Assembly (NCBI RefSeq): GCF_000577275.2
Contig: NZ_HG916855.1
Coordinates: 1,364,001 to 1,428,000, forward strand
From: Rhizobium favelukesii
GTDB lineage: Bacteria > Pseudomonadota > Alphaproteobacteria > Rhizobiales > Rhizobiaceae
DNA: 64,000 nucleotides
Direction of reading: 5' to 3'
Part shown: in pieces, positions 10,538 to 19,468 of the stretch
How positions within the stretch are numbered: the first letter of the stretch is position 1
How the letters are laid out: the number at the start of each line of letters is the position of its first letter
Translations under genes and position numbers: made by a program
The notes under the pieces: generated by a model
The model's input: only the letters and a program-made list of their open reading frames with translations
Database searches by the model: none
Told to the model about the DNA's origin: nothing

Positions 10538-10816
10538 CTACTTGTTCAGCGCATCCTTCAGCGCTTTGGCGGGCGTGAAGGTCACCTTTTTCGCAGGAGC
10601 AATCTTTATGGTCGCGCCGGTTGCCGGGTTGCGGGCTTCACGCTCCGGTGTGTCCTTGACTTTGAACTTGCCGAAGCCCGGAATAGAGGTTTCGGCACCG
10701 GAAGTTGCCGCACCGGTGATCGCTGCAAAAACGGCCTCGACAATGGCCTTGCCCTGCGCCTTGGTCAGGCTGTGTTCACCGGCAATCTTATCCGCAATTT
10801 CGTTGGTGGTGGTCAT
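10538..10816 (-). CDS. hupB: HU family DNA-binding protein
   Basis: The 92-aa protein has full HU/IHF length. It begins MTTTNEIADKIAGEH and carries the HU arm signature: IPGFGKFKVKDTPEREARNP, then a basic tail (APAKKVTFTPAKALKDALNK). HU dimers bend and compact DNA without strong sequence preference. A ribosome binding site AAGGGGAA precedes the ATG. The ITGAATSGAETSIPG stretch is more alanine/serine-rich than in a core chromosomal HU, so this may be an accessory HU on a secondary replicon. It is monocistronic, with its own terminator at 10346-10371. Confidence 0.92.
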   Translation of the reverse strand: MTTTNEIADKIAGEHSLTKAQGKAIVEAVFAAITGAATSGAETSIPGFGKFKVKDTPEREARNPATGATIKIAPAKKVTFTPAKALKDALNK

Positions 10817-11159
10817 AGTAAGTTCCCCTTCTTAACGTGGGAACCCTACGCACCACAGCAGGCTTCTGTCACCTTGTTGCAGCGTTATACTGCTCCACTG
10901 GGTGGGAATTTCCACAATTTCGCGTCGGTCGATAGCCGTTTGCAGTCTTTTTGTGGTGCTGGAAATGCGCGGCAGCTTGCGCTTGTCTCGGTGATCCTAA
11001 TCGGCTCTGGCCTTCGCAGTCCGCCCGCACACACGACCGTGGTCTCTCCAAACGGTCGGCTCAAGCAAGAGCATGTAGAGCTCGCTTCCTCCGGTCGTCG
11101 CTTCTCTGGCATCGCAACACCTCGTTAAAGTGCTGCCGGCAACGGCGTGCACGCAGCGC
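10817..11159. other. Intergenic region upstream of the HU gene
   Basis: About 340 bases between two minus-strand genes. It should carry the HU promoter, but no clear -35/-10 pair can be assigned. Short overlapping frames on both strands look like chance. Confidence 0.4.
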
Positions 11160-11339
11160 TTAACGTTGCTTTTGGCCCGCACTTTTGCCGTCGCTGGAGC
11201 GCGAACGCTCTTCCACCCTCTCGGCTCCCTTGGAAAGCTGGGAGCCCTTCTTCGCCTCGACCTTCCGCTCCTCCTTACGCGTTTCCTTTCTGAGTGCGCT
11301 GGCGGACTGGCGTCCGCCTTCAGATGTCGACGGTTTCAT
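11160..11339 (-). CDS. Small lysine/arginine/serine-rich hypothetical protein
   Basis: This 59-aa frame starts at ATG 11339, preceded by AGGAGG at optimal distance. The product is very hydrophilic and strongly charged (LRKETRKEERKVEAKKGSQLSKG), probably disordered or a single charged helix. Comparable short basic proteins of unknown function occur in rhizobial genomes. No domain is recognised. The ribosome binding site is the main support for coding. Confidence 0.5.
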   Translation of the reverse strand: MKPSTSEGGRQSASALRKETRKEERKVEAKKGSQLSKGAERVEERSRSSDGKSAGQKQR

Positions 11340-12109
11340 GACCGTCCTCCTCAATTCCGGAATGATGTCGGGTGAACTTGTGCGACGTCCAAATGTTCCC
11401 GGAGGGGCACGCTTTGCCGCTTTCTTCATCCCGTTGCGTTGGCGACAAAAGAAGCCCGGATTTTCGCTCCTCTTCCCAGGCAAGTGCAGAACCGTTCCGG
11501 CAGAAAGTAAACTCGCGGCCGTGCGGGCGCGGGGACGTCGTTTCGGGCTCGCACTGATGCGAAGTCCCGACCACCGATGCTCGGCCACCAGGAGCCGCGG
11601 CAAGAGGACCATAAACGAGCGCAGCGAGAGGGGTATTTTCATCCCTTGGTTGAGAGATCATATGATCTTTTGACGACTCGACGTTAAGTAGTAGGAACAA
11701 AGGACGAAACATCGACAAAAGCGGCGATAGCCACACGCCCATACTTTCGTCAGTTTTCGGGGGTTGATCTTGGAACCGATCCCCAGCCCGTCCCGGATCA
11801 ACAGGCATCCGGCTGGAGGTAAGGCGAATTACCTACGGTCGGATGCGCCCGTGCGTCGTTTTGAACTCGTCTGGCTCCCTTGACCGGCTGGGGATGAAGC
11901 AGATGAGTGCGCTAATTTTCTTGATGATACTGATGTTGCAGCTCATCTCAAGGATGGCAAACGTGATGTCCTTTAGCGACTCAATGCCCTCCTGGCTGCG
12001 CAGCCTCATGATATCCGTTCGGTCAAGACTGCATCCCCCGGTAATCTCTCCTACAGACCATTTGTCAAGGGTTGCGGGCCTCGTCACCCGGTCATGATGA
12101 CACCTCTCC
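11340..12109. other. 770-bp region with one doubtful small ORF
   Basis: No recognisable gene is present. The best candidate is a minus-strand frame at 11833-12087 (84 codons, GTG start, ending EFKTTHGRIRP). It has no clear ribosome binding site or domain, and an overlapping plus frame (11843-12097) is equally long. GC at third positions is only moderate. Left uncalled. Confidence 0.35.
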
Positions 12110-12889
12110 CTAAAGGATGTAGCTGATGGGGTCGCTGCTGACTGGATGCGGAAAGACGCCCATCTCCAAATCGAAGACCGATTTCAGCACGTCGGACCTT
12201 ACGATTTCGGTCGGCCTGCCGTGTGCCGAGATACGGCCATTCTTCAAAGCGACGATCTCATCGCAGTAGCGGGCGGCCAGATTGATATCGTGCAGGACGA
12301 CGACGATCGTCAGCCGCCGCTCATGGCTGAGTTCGCGCAGCAGTGTCAGGACGCCGTCCTGGTGCAAGAGGTCGAGCGCCGAGGTTGGTTCATCGAGAAG
12401 CAGGCACTGCGCGTTCTGGGCTAGCATCATTGCAATCCATGTGCGCTGCCGCTCGCCACCGGACATATTGGCGAGCGAGCTGTCTGCAAAACGCAGGAGG
12501 TCGGTGCGCTCTATGGCTTCGTCGACCAGTTTTTGATCGGCGCTGGTGAACCGGCCAAGCGCGCCATGCCAGGGAAAGCGGCCGAGCGCCACCAGTTCGC
12601 GCACCGTCATACTATCGGTTGCAGGTGTAAATTGCGGCATGTAGGCGACCTGCCGGGCAAAGGCTCTGCCGCCCCAGCGCGCAAGAGCCTCACCTTTCAG
12701 ATCGACGGCGCCCGAGGTCGGGGCGATCTGTCGGGCCATGATCTTCAGAAGCGTACTCTTGCCGCTGCCGTTCTACCCAACCAGGCCACAGACGCGTCCG
12801 CTGTTCAATGTCAGGTCGATTCCCGAAAGGGTGCTCCTGCCTTCGGCTTGAAAGGCAATCTGTGACATTGTCAGAAAGGGTGTCGACAT
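12110..12889 (-). pseudogene. fhuC: fhuC-like iron-siderophore ABC transporter ATPase with an in-frame stop in Walker A
   Basis: The full-length frame begins at ATG 12889 (MSTPFLTMSQIAF) and ends PVSSDPISYIL. The middle follows the E. coli FhuC pattern closely: AFARQVAYMPQ, MTVRELVALGRFPWHGALGRF, the signature NMSGGERQR, Walker B CLLLDEPTSALD and the switch histidine in LHDINLAARYCD. A TAG at 12775-12773 falls inside the P-loop, between CGLVG and NGSGKSTLL, where FhuC normally has a sense codon such as His or Pro. Everything downstream is intact, so this is either a recent nonsense mutation or a sequencing error. Restarting at the downstream ATG would lose the P-loop and give an inactive protein. 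No binding protein or permease gene is adjacent, so it is an orphan subunit. Confidence 0.8.
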
Positions 12890-13323
12890 GCGCCGTCTCT
12901 TTAGGGATGGCAATTGCGGTTTTGTACGCTCCTGCGAAACTTTGCTCTCCGAGCGCAAAAATATTTCGGAACTTGCTGCCTTGGACCGATTGCCGTCTTC
13001 GACGATCTCCGAGAGAGGCTTGGCACTCCTTCGCGTTTGGCAAACGGCGTTTGAAAATCAAGACTGCGCAAGGCTGACGGCGGTCTGGTTTTGTTGAGCT
13101 GACGCAGTCATGAGAGCTGCGAGTTGAGCCGGGGCAGCAAGCAGCCCGCATTTTGCGCCAAGCTGGTGAGGGCGATGCGAGTGCAGGCTGTCGTTCAACT
13201 TGCTTTTCGCCCGCATAAATCCTTTCACCGTGATCTTGATTGGGCTTCGTCGTCCCCTAGCTCATTTATGCAGGGCGTACGCGTAAATGGGGCTGCGCAG
13301 ATTTCAGCCGAATGGAGCCCACC
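12890..13323. other. Intergenic region between the fhuC remnant and a hypothetical gene
   Basis: About 430 bases with divergent flanking genes. No gene, RNA or convincing operator is seen; it presumably carries both promoters. Confidence 0.4.
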
Positions 13324-13761
13324 ATGAAACATCAGACATTGGAGCAACTGCAAAATATTGCGGATATCGACCAGGCATATCCGCACCGCATCATGTCGCG
13401 AAGCGAGCGTCTCGAGCGCTGGGTGGAGCTCCTCGAGATGAGTCCGCATCGACGACTGGCAACCCTCTACCAGACCGAACATCAGCCGACGTCAGTCCTA
13501 TCGCTCCTGCGTAGCGATAACTCGCCGATCTCGGTCGCCTTCGAGGATCCGATCCTGCGAGCCGCCGGGCTAGAGGATGATACCTATGGCCAGGGCAAGA
13601 GGTTCTTCGGTCTCACCGATGGCGAACTGCATAACGTTCTTTGCTACTGCCATTTCGGCGCGACGGTCAGCGCCGCGACAGCTGCCCACTATGTACGCGG
13701 TATTCTTGGTATGGATCGACCAGGTTTATTCGCTCGCCTGCGGGCACTGTTCACATCTTGA
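13324..13761 (+). CDS. Conserved hypothetical protein (145 aa)
   Basis: Start chosen at ATG 13324, with GGAG at 13314-13317, rather than the in-frame ATG at 13312 that overlaps this site. The product is soluble. Its N-terminal half contains SRSERLERWVELLEMSPHRRLATLYQTEH and its C-terminal half GLTDGELHNVLCYCHFGATVSAATAAHYVRGIL, with a CxC pair and several histidines. No signal peptide or membrane segment is seen. I do not recognise a characterised family. Codon use and the ribosome binding site support coding. A stand-alone gene, convergent with the next one. Confidence 0.65.
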   Translation: MKHQTLEQLQNIADIDQAYPHRIMSRSERLERWVELLEMSPHRRLATLYQTEHQPTSVLSLLRSDNSPISVAFEDPILRAAGLEDDTYGQGKRFFGLTDGELHNVLCYCHFGATVSAATAAHYVRGILGMDRPGLFARLRALFTS

Positions 13762-13844
13762 CTGGAGCTGATTGCCGCTCCCGTCTTCCAGCCGCCGCTC
13801 GGGCGAACGGCGGCCTCTTGCCTGCGATCATCAGCTAGCGGCGA

Positions 13845-14477
13845 TCATTCGCCGTCTTCGCCAGACAATCCGGTTTGGTGCTCGAGATTGCTCAGGCACA
13901 CATCGTTGTGGGCAAAGCGGAAAATGCTGTAGACCGCCAGTCCCCAGTCCTCACTTCCGGAAATGGTGACGCTGGCCGACTGGGCATTCTGGAACTTTGT
14001 ACTCAGGCTGTCCCATTGCTCGAACACCTGCCGCTCTTGTGCAATGACCGCCTGCCTGAACATTCCGTCCTTTCCGAACTTGGACGTGGCGACATGGTCG
14101 ACCTTCTCGTCCGCCGGCCCGAACTGGGAAGCGAGCAGAGATGTCGCTTCCTTGTAGACCTGTCGTGTCGTGGTGCCGCGCTGATCGTCGTCGATGTAGT
14201 GGGAGATTGCCACGACGTTGCAGATTCCCATCCCGCGGACATAGGCGAGCACATATTGGTCAAAGAGGTCATTTCCGCCAGGTAGATTGTTGCACGAGTA
14301 TTGGCCTGTCGCATCCGGCTGGTCGCCATGGATCGGTTTGCACCCGAGCACTGACGGCAAGGCATCCTGCGCAACGCCGAGCGGGCGGAAGACCGGGGCG
14401 TTGGTCTCAGACGGTGAAATGGACGCGGTCACGGTTGCAGCGAAAGCCACGGACGTCAGAATATCGATTATGGCCAT
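13845..14477 (-). CDS. Secreted hypothetical protein (210 aa)
   Basis: Start chosen at ATG 14477 (MAIIDILTSVAFAATVTASIS), which follows GGGAGAG and gives a plausible signal peptide cleaved near residue 20-25; the longer frame to 14573 has no such support. The mature part has paired cysteines (LGCKPIH, YSCNNLPGG, GICNVVAIS, DVCLSNLEH), consistent with a disulphide-stabilised periplasmic protein. I do not recognise the family or a catalytic motif. Confidence 0.6.
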   Translation of the reverse strand: MAIIDILTSVAFAATVTASISPSETNAPVFRPLGVAQDALPSVLGCKPIHGDQPDATGQYSCNNLPGGNDLFDQYVLAYVRGMGICNVVAISHYIDDDQRGTTTRQVYKEATSLLASQFGPADEKVDHVATSKFGKDGMFRQAVIAQERQVFEQWDSLSTKFQNAQSASVTISGSEDWGLAVYSIFRFAHNDVCLSNLEHQTGLSGEDGE

Positions 14478-14903
14478 CGAATCTCTCCCGAGTAAGATCG
14501 GGCAATACCACAGCGGCGGGCATCCGAAACCCGATCTGCGCATAAGGCATGGTGTCGCAAGTTGACTTTCCACAGCCTTTCGTTTCAGCGCAGTCGCACA
14601 AAGTGTTTCAATTCCATTCGATCGGGAATTGTTCCATCACGATTGTGTTGCGGCGGACCAATTATTGTGAGCCTGGGGAGCAGCGCTTCGGGCATCTTAC
14701 CGATGCCGCTGCCAGCGCTCGGTCGTGAAATTGATCATAAGGCGGACCCCTGGGATCCTGGCAGCGGTTGCAGCGGGGAGAGCACGAGGTTTCCACGGCG
14801 ATGATCTTCGGGTCTGGTCAGCTACGCGGCGATACGCCTCATGCAGTGTTTAACGACCAGGCAGCGATATGTTATTTATGATGCAACCGACGAGGAGGGG
14901 CCC
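14478..14903. other. Divergent intergenic region
   Basis: About 425 bases separate the secreted hypothetical protein from the cupin. No additional gene is supported; promoters for both flanking genes are expected here. Confidence 0.4.
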
Positions 14904-15387
14904 ATGTCGACATTTCAAAAGGCAGTCGTCTCTTTGCCTGGCAGGGAACGCATCGCTAAAACGCCTTTTGGTGCGAAGATCGTCATCCATGCGACCGCCG
15001 CCGACCCTGGAGGCGCTTTCGGGATGTGGGAGACCTTCACTCCACCGGGGCATGGTCCAGCTCCTCACACGCATACCAGAGAGACCGAGGCGTTTCGGGT
15101 AATCCGTGGCTTCTATCGGTTCCAATGGGGGTGACGAGGAATTCGACGCACCTCCAGGAACAGTCGTCGTGCTGCCACCATATGTTCGACACACTTGGCG
15201 GAATGTCAGTAACCAACCCGGCCAGATGTTTGGTACCGTCACACCAGGTGGGTGCGAGCAGTTGTTTATCGACATTGAAGCCACCTATGCCGACACACCT
15301 GAGAAAATTGCAGCGATCGAGGCGCGTTTTGGCATAATCAACGATATGACTGTAGTTCTCGGATTGGCTGGCGGAGCCTTTCGCTGA
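14904..15387 (+). pseudogene. Cupin-domain protein interrupted by a +1 frameshift
   Basis: The first frame starts at ATG 14904 after GAGGAGGGG (MSTFQKAVVSLPGRERIAK) and carries cupin motif 1 (GHGPAPHTHTRETEAFRVIRG). It stops at 15134 straight after a run of five G (15127-15131). The protein resumes in the next frame as GDEEFDAPPGTVVVLPPYVRHTW, which is cupin motif 2, and continues to 15387. Removing one G restores a continuous protein of about 160 aa. Cupins of this size bind a metal through the His cluster and serve as small oxygenases, isomerases or sensors; substrate unknown. A homopolymer indel is also a typical sequencing error, so the gene may be intact in the living strain. Confidence 0.7.
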
Positions 15388-15677
15388 TCATCGAGGCACC
15401 AGCAGCTCGTATCACTTATTCCGGTGTTTGCGATTTCGCGGGCTGTGGGCTCGCCCACCACGCGGGCGTGCTTGGACAAAGGACCTAAATCTGGCGTCCT
15501 CGTGACAGATCCAGACCATCAAGACGCACTGTTCGTTTTTACGAAGTTGCCCTTGCATACGGAGGGGAGCAAAGTCGAGCCTCGAAATGACCTGAGATGT
15601 CACTTCAGGAGTGATACACGTATCGGGCTCGATCAGGAGCAAACCTGCAAGCGCGTGGTCGCGAAGCGAGGCGGAGT

Positions 15678-16853
15678 TCACCTTTGCAATCCATAGACTT
15701 CGGCAGGCTTCGCAACGCCTTTCAACGCAAAGCTGCCGACCTTTTCGAAATCAGCCTGAACGCGCGATACAAACATCGCGGATGCCAGTAGATTACGACC
15801 GACGTTGTCGCACAGCTTCTCCATGCGAGCTGCTTCGTTGACGGCCTTCCCGATCGCTGTGAAGTCCAAGCGTCGAGTGCAACCGACATTTCCGTAAAAC
15901 ACTTCGCCGACATGGAGGACGATATCGATCGGGATCGCTGGCTCCCCAGCGTCGACGCGTTTCCAGTTGAGCGTGTCGTTGGCGTCCATCGCCATCCTGG
16001 CTGCCGAAAGTGCTCGTTCGCATCCATCGGCCGGATTATCAATCTGCGCCGGAAAAATGGCGAGAAGGCTGTCGCCCATGAACTTCAGAATCTCTCCTCC
16101 GGCCTGCTCCACCGGCTGTCCTATGACCTCGAAATGCTCGTTTAACCATGTCACGATACGATCGGGCGCATATCGTTCGTTGAGCGAAGTGAAATCCTTG
16201 AGGTCGGCGAGCAGGATAGCGGCGTAGATAGCCGTTCCGTCGCCACGCTGCGTCTGTCCGTTGAGTATCCGGCCACTCGTACGGCTGCCGGTATACACAG
16301 CGAGCATATCCGTGGCGACGCGCAGTGCTGCAATCCGGTAGCAGGCAAGCGCAAGGGCGGGCAAAAACCTGTCCAGATCGGCGATTTGTCCCTCCGAGAA
16401 GCCGGTCGGGCCGTCACCTGCCAAGGAGAATCCGACACCACCGAGGGCAGTTCCTTCAGGAAAGGCGATGAGCTTCATCACATAGTCGGTTGCTCCATCG
16501 TGAGCGAGTTCTTGCAGTAGCGGAATGGGTTGGGAGCTTGCTTGCGAAGGTAGCTTCCATCGCCCGTATAGAAGATTATTCGACAGGAGGTGTGAAATCG
16601 GCGATCGCCGAAACATTTCCTCCCCTGCGTCGCCATGGCCTTGAATCTCCACCGAAATGCTTGATGATCGCGACCATGTGACCGAGAAACCTCGCTGCAG
16701 GGGGTCGATAGATGGCATGGCGATTGAGGCTCGGATTAGGGGGTATCCCAGTCGGAGCAGAGCTTGCGCGACGCCCTCCAAGATCTCGTCGATACTGTCG
16801 GAGGACAAGCCTTTGCCGATGATCCAGTCAACCAGTTTCTGCATCTCGCACAT
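15678..16853 (-). CDS. Class III adenylate/guanylate cyclase
   Basis: The 391-aa soluble protein has an N-terminal sensory region of about 200 residues with no recognised fold, then a class III cyclase catalytic domain (about 205-390). Visible catalytic features are the first metal Asp in LLADLKDFTSLNE, the substrate Lys and second metal Asp in EILKFMGDSLLAIFP, the purine-contact position in LDFTAIG, and the transition-state Asn/Arg in VNEAARME. All key positions are filled, so it should be active and make cAMP (family knowledge; cGMP not excluded). Rhizobia typically encode dozens of such cyclases with differing input domains. A stand-alone gene. Confidence 0.88.
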   Translation of the reverse strand: MCEMQKLVDWIIGKGLSSDSIDEILEGVAQALLRLGYPLIRASIAMPSIDPLQRGFSVTWSRSSSISVEIQGHGDAGEEMFRRSPISHLLSNNLLYGRWKLPSQASSQPIPLLQELAHDGATDYVMKLIAFPEGTALGGVGFSLAGDGPTGFSEGQIADLDRFLPALALACYRIAALRVATDMLAVYTGSRTSGRILNGQTQRGDGTAIYAAILLADLKDFTSLNERYAPDRIVTWLNEHFEVIGQPVEQAGGEILKFMGDSLLAIFPAQIDNPADGCERALSAARMAMDANDTLNWKRVDAGEPAIPIDIVLHVGEVFYGNVGCTRRLDFTAIGKAVNEAARMEKLCDNVGRNLLASAMFVSRVQADFEKVGSFALKGVAKPAEVYGLQR

Positions 16854-17122
16854 TTGGGAATTCCTTGCGAACCCTGAGATCGAGGACAGTGTTCAAGACC
16901 GCGGCCGTCTTGCCATAAACCGCTCGACGATAGTTTTGCGTCGAGAAGGCGAGCCCCAGATCCGACTCCGCGGGCGTTTTTTTAAGCTTCAAAGCGCCTG
17001 TGAGGGGCGATGTCAACGAGATGGTGAGGCGGCGCCGTTAGATTTTGCTCAGCAAGGGCAGTGATCGCCAGGGCGGTTTCCACGGTGCTTTCGTAACCCC
17101 TCCGATCTTCGCCGACGCCTTG

Positions 17123-17470
17123 TCAGCGCGCTGTCTCACCCGAAGCGCGTTGCGCGGCTTCTAGCCACCTCTCACGCGCAAGGATTATGAGTTGCTCTTC
17201 GTCATGAACGCCTTGCTTTACCAGAGCAATTAGGAGTGCCGCGATTTCCAACTCCGCTTTCCTGTCTCGCACCATGCTGATCTCGCGAGACAGCGTCTTC
17301 AGCGCATTTTTGATAAAAGAAAAATCGGTAAATGCCGTTGGCCCAGAAGTTTGCCCATCTGTTCGTCCGCGCCCGGTAAGAATATTGTCGTCGAACATCC
17401 GATCGTCTTGAAGAGCATGCCGGTCGCTTGCATCACAAGAGGTAGTGCTGCTGGGGTAGTCTTCATTCAT
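17123..17470 (-). CDS. Hypothetical protein (115 aa)
   Basis: Start taken at ATG 17470 (MNEDYPSSTTSCD); the frame can be extended to 17485. The N-terminal half is polar and probably disordered; the C-terminal half is predicted helical (NALKTLSREISMVRDRKAELEIAALLIALVKQGVHDEEQLIILARERW). No motif is recognised and the ribosome binding site is weak. The helical half looks genuinely protein-like, hence moderate confidence. Confidence 0.5.
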   Translation of the reverse strand: MNEDYPSSTTSCDASDRHALQDDRMFDDNILTGRGRTDGQTSGPTAFTDFSFIKNALKTLSREISMVRDRKAELEIAALLIALVKQGVHDEEQLIILARERWLEAAQRASGETAR

Positions 17471-18124
17471 GGCAATCCGTCGCACGCTGTATCTTTGAAA
17501 TCTGATTGAGCATTCGCCCCTGGAATCGCCTCAGGGTACCACTCTAAGCGAATCCTAATCAACATGAGCAATCAACACTTTCCGCCAATCAACGCTGTCG
17601 CTGGCACGCACGATACGAAATTCGACGACGAAACTGAATCCGGTTCGGCGGGCTCTGCAAGACAGTGATCCAAGCAGATGGGCAGACCATCGCGCGACTG
17701 GGTGGCGCAGAACCCCTGCATCGAAACGATGCCTGGACGGCCTTCAATGCACTCTTTCGGATATCTTCAAGCCTGGACCGACGGCACGAACGTCAACGAC
17801 TTCCGGGCGATCCTCGTTTGCTACATCTCACCAAGCAGGCGTTGCTTGCGCCATGGTTCGGCTGACCTGTGGCAAACAGTCGCGCGAACGGATCGCGCTG
17901 GACAGGCATATGACGAGATGCTTGCATGCAGTCGGCTGAGGGGCCGATGTGGGGACATCATCATGGATATCCGAAATCTCCTTGCGGGTTGGCAAGGGGT
18001 GTTAGAATGGGTTGCCGCCGAAAGGAAGCGACCAATCCAGCATGTTCAGTTTCCTGCCAAACCCAGCCCTCTCACAGCATCGGGATCGATAACCGGAAAA
18101 CCCGCCACCGAAAGGAATGCACGC
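17471..18124. other. 650-bp region upstream of the DUF3422 gene
   Basis: The DUF3422 frame is open back to 17678, but that extension has no ribosome binding site and no protein-like character. A 34-codon frame at 17564-17668 (plus) is too weakly supported to call. Confidence 0.4.
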
Positions 18125-19402
18125 ATGACGCAAGGAAGCTTTGGCTTTCCGCCTGCGGATCTTCGACTACGTGCCTTGGGGGAAATTCATGCGCGACCCT
18201 ATGCTCTCGTTCAGGCGCCACGTGTCATATTCCAGCTGGCCTTTTTGACGGAAAGCGCGGGTGACAACGACCACGAGATGCTTGCCGATCTTTCCCGTTC
18301 CAGCGGCGTTGCTCCGCCCGCCCGCGAAACCAGTCATCATGCGATAAGCTGGGGCCAGGGTACGCTGCGCTGGGAACGTCACACCGAGTTTTCAACCTAC
18401 TTTTGGGATTGCCCGGCTCCAGACAGGTTTGGTGTGCCGATCGCCGTTCACCCCTTCGGTGACAGCTTTTCGCCGCCAGGTCCCTTCATATCAGGGATTC
18501 GCCTGGAAATCCGGCCTGACACGCCCGAGACCGCGCAGGAGATATTCGTCTTCGATCCGACCAGCCTGTGCCGAAGCGAACTGAGAAACGGCCAGGCGAC
18601 GATCCTTACCGATTTCCGTCAGGACGGCGACGGGTTGACGAAATTTCTGGTCATCGATCGCGGTATGTCGGACAGCGCGCGGGGTGCGTTGGTCCAGCGT
18701 CTTCTCGACATCGAGACATATCGCACGCTTGCAATGATGGGCCTGCCGCTTGCTCAATCGCTCTCGCCTGAAATCCGCCAGATCGAGTCCGGCCTGACCG
18801 CAATTACGCAGCGAATGAAGCTTCACGCTCGCGAGGAGGCGGATCAGATGCTGTCGGAGATAACACGTCTGGCGGCCGAACTCGAGGCGAACGCGGCGCT
18901 CAGCCTCTATCGGTTCGGAGCCAGCCGCGCCTATTATGACATCGTTCAGGAACGCATTCGCGCGCTTGCAGAAACTGCGATGCCCGGAAGCGAGACGCTT
19001 GGCTCTTTCCTGGAGCGGCGACTGGCTCCGGCCATGCGAACCTGCCAGTCGGTCGAGGAGCGTCAGGCAAACCTTTCGCGCAAGCTGGCCCGGGCCACAG
19101 CCCTGTTGCGAAGCTGGATCGACGTTGAACTCGAGCGTATCAATACCACGGTGCTGAATTCGATGGATCGTCGGGCCCAGTTGCAGCTACGTCTGCAGCA
19201 GACGGTCGAGGGCCTGTCGGTGGCGGCAATCTCCTATTATGTCGTCGGGCTCTTCGGCTATGTGGCAAAAGGTGCCCACAATGTCGGCTTCGAGGTCTCT
19301 CCCGAGACGTTGACCGGCCTTTCGGTTCCGATCGTCGTTGCTGGCATGTGGCTCGTCGTGCGCAGCATCCGGCGACGACATGCCGAAGAGGACAAGCATT
19401 GA
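18125..19402 (+). CDS. DUF3422 family membrane-anchored protein
   Basis: Start at ATG 18125 (MTQGSFGFPPADLRLRALGE), 7 bases after AAAGGAA; the 149-codon upstream extension is rejected for lack of a start signal. The 425-aa product fits DUF3422: an N-terminal block with EIHARPYALVQAPRVIFQLAFL, a middle block with HTEFSTYFW, a long helical region rich in Glu/Arg, and two C-terminal hydrophobic segments (about 365-385 and 395-412) that should form a membrane hairpin ahead of a basic tail. Function is unknown; the family is widespread in proteobacteria. It stands alone and converges with spoVR. Confidence 0.85.
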   Translation: MTQGSFGFPPADLRLRALGEIHARPYALVQAPRVIFQLAFLTESAGDNDHEMLADLSRSSGVAPPARETSHHAISWGQGTLRWERHTEFSTYFWDCPAPDRFGVPIAVHPFGDSFSPPGPFISGIRLEIRPDTPETAQEIFVFDPTSLCRSELRNGQATILTDFRQDGDGLTKFLVIDRGMSDSARGALVQRLLDIETYRTLAMMGLPLAQSLSPEIRQIESGLTAITQRMKLHAREEADQMLSEITRLAAELEANAALSLYRFGASRAYYDIVQERIRALAETAMPGSETLGSFLERRLAPAMRTCQSVEERQANLSRKLARATALLRSWIDVELERINTTVLNSMDRRAQLQLRLQQTVEGLSVAAISYYVVGLFGYVAKGAHNVGFEVSPETLTGLSVPIVVAGMWLVVRSIRRRHAEEDKH

Positions 19403-19468
19403 CGTTTTGAGCCGTGCAAAGCGGCAATCCGATCAGGTACCTGCGCCGGCCACGACCAACGTCGCGCG

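Noticed and set aside
10817..10870. GGGAACC at about 10839 as a third ECF promoter copy
   Set aside because: No CATCYAA at 15 bases, and it points away from the HU gene.
11833..12097. Overlapping 84-codon frames on both strands
   Set aside because: Neither has a convincing start signal or domain, and they cancel each other as evidence.
17678..18124. 149-codon upstream extension of the DUF3422 frame
   Set aside because: No ribosome binding site and sequence unlike the family, which starts at about MTQG.
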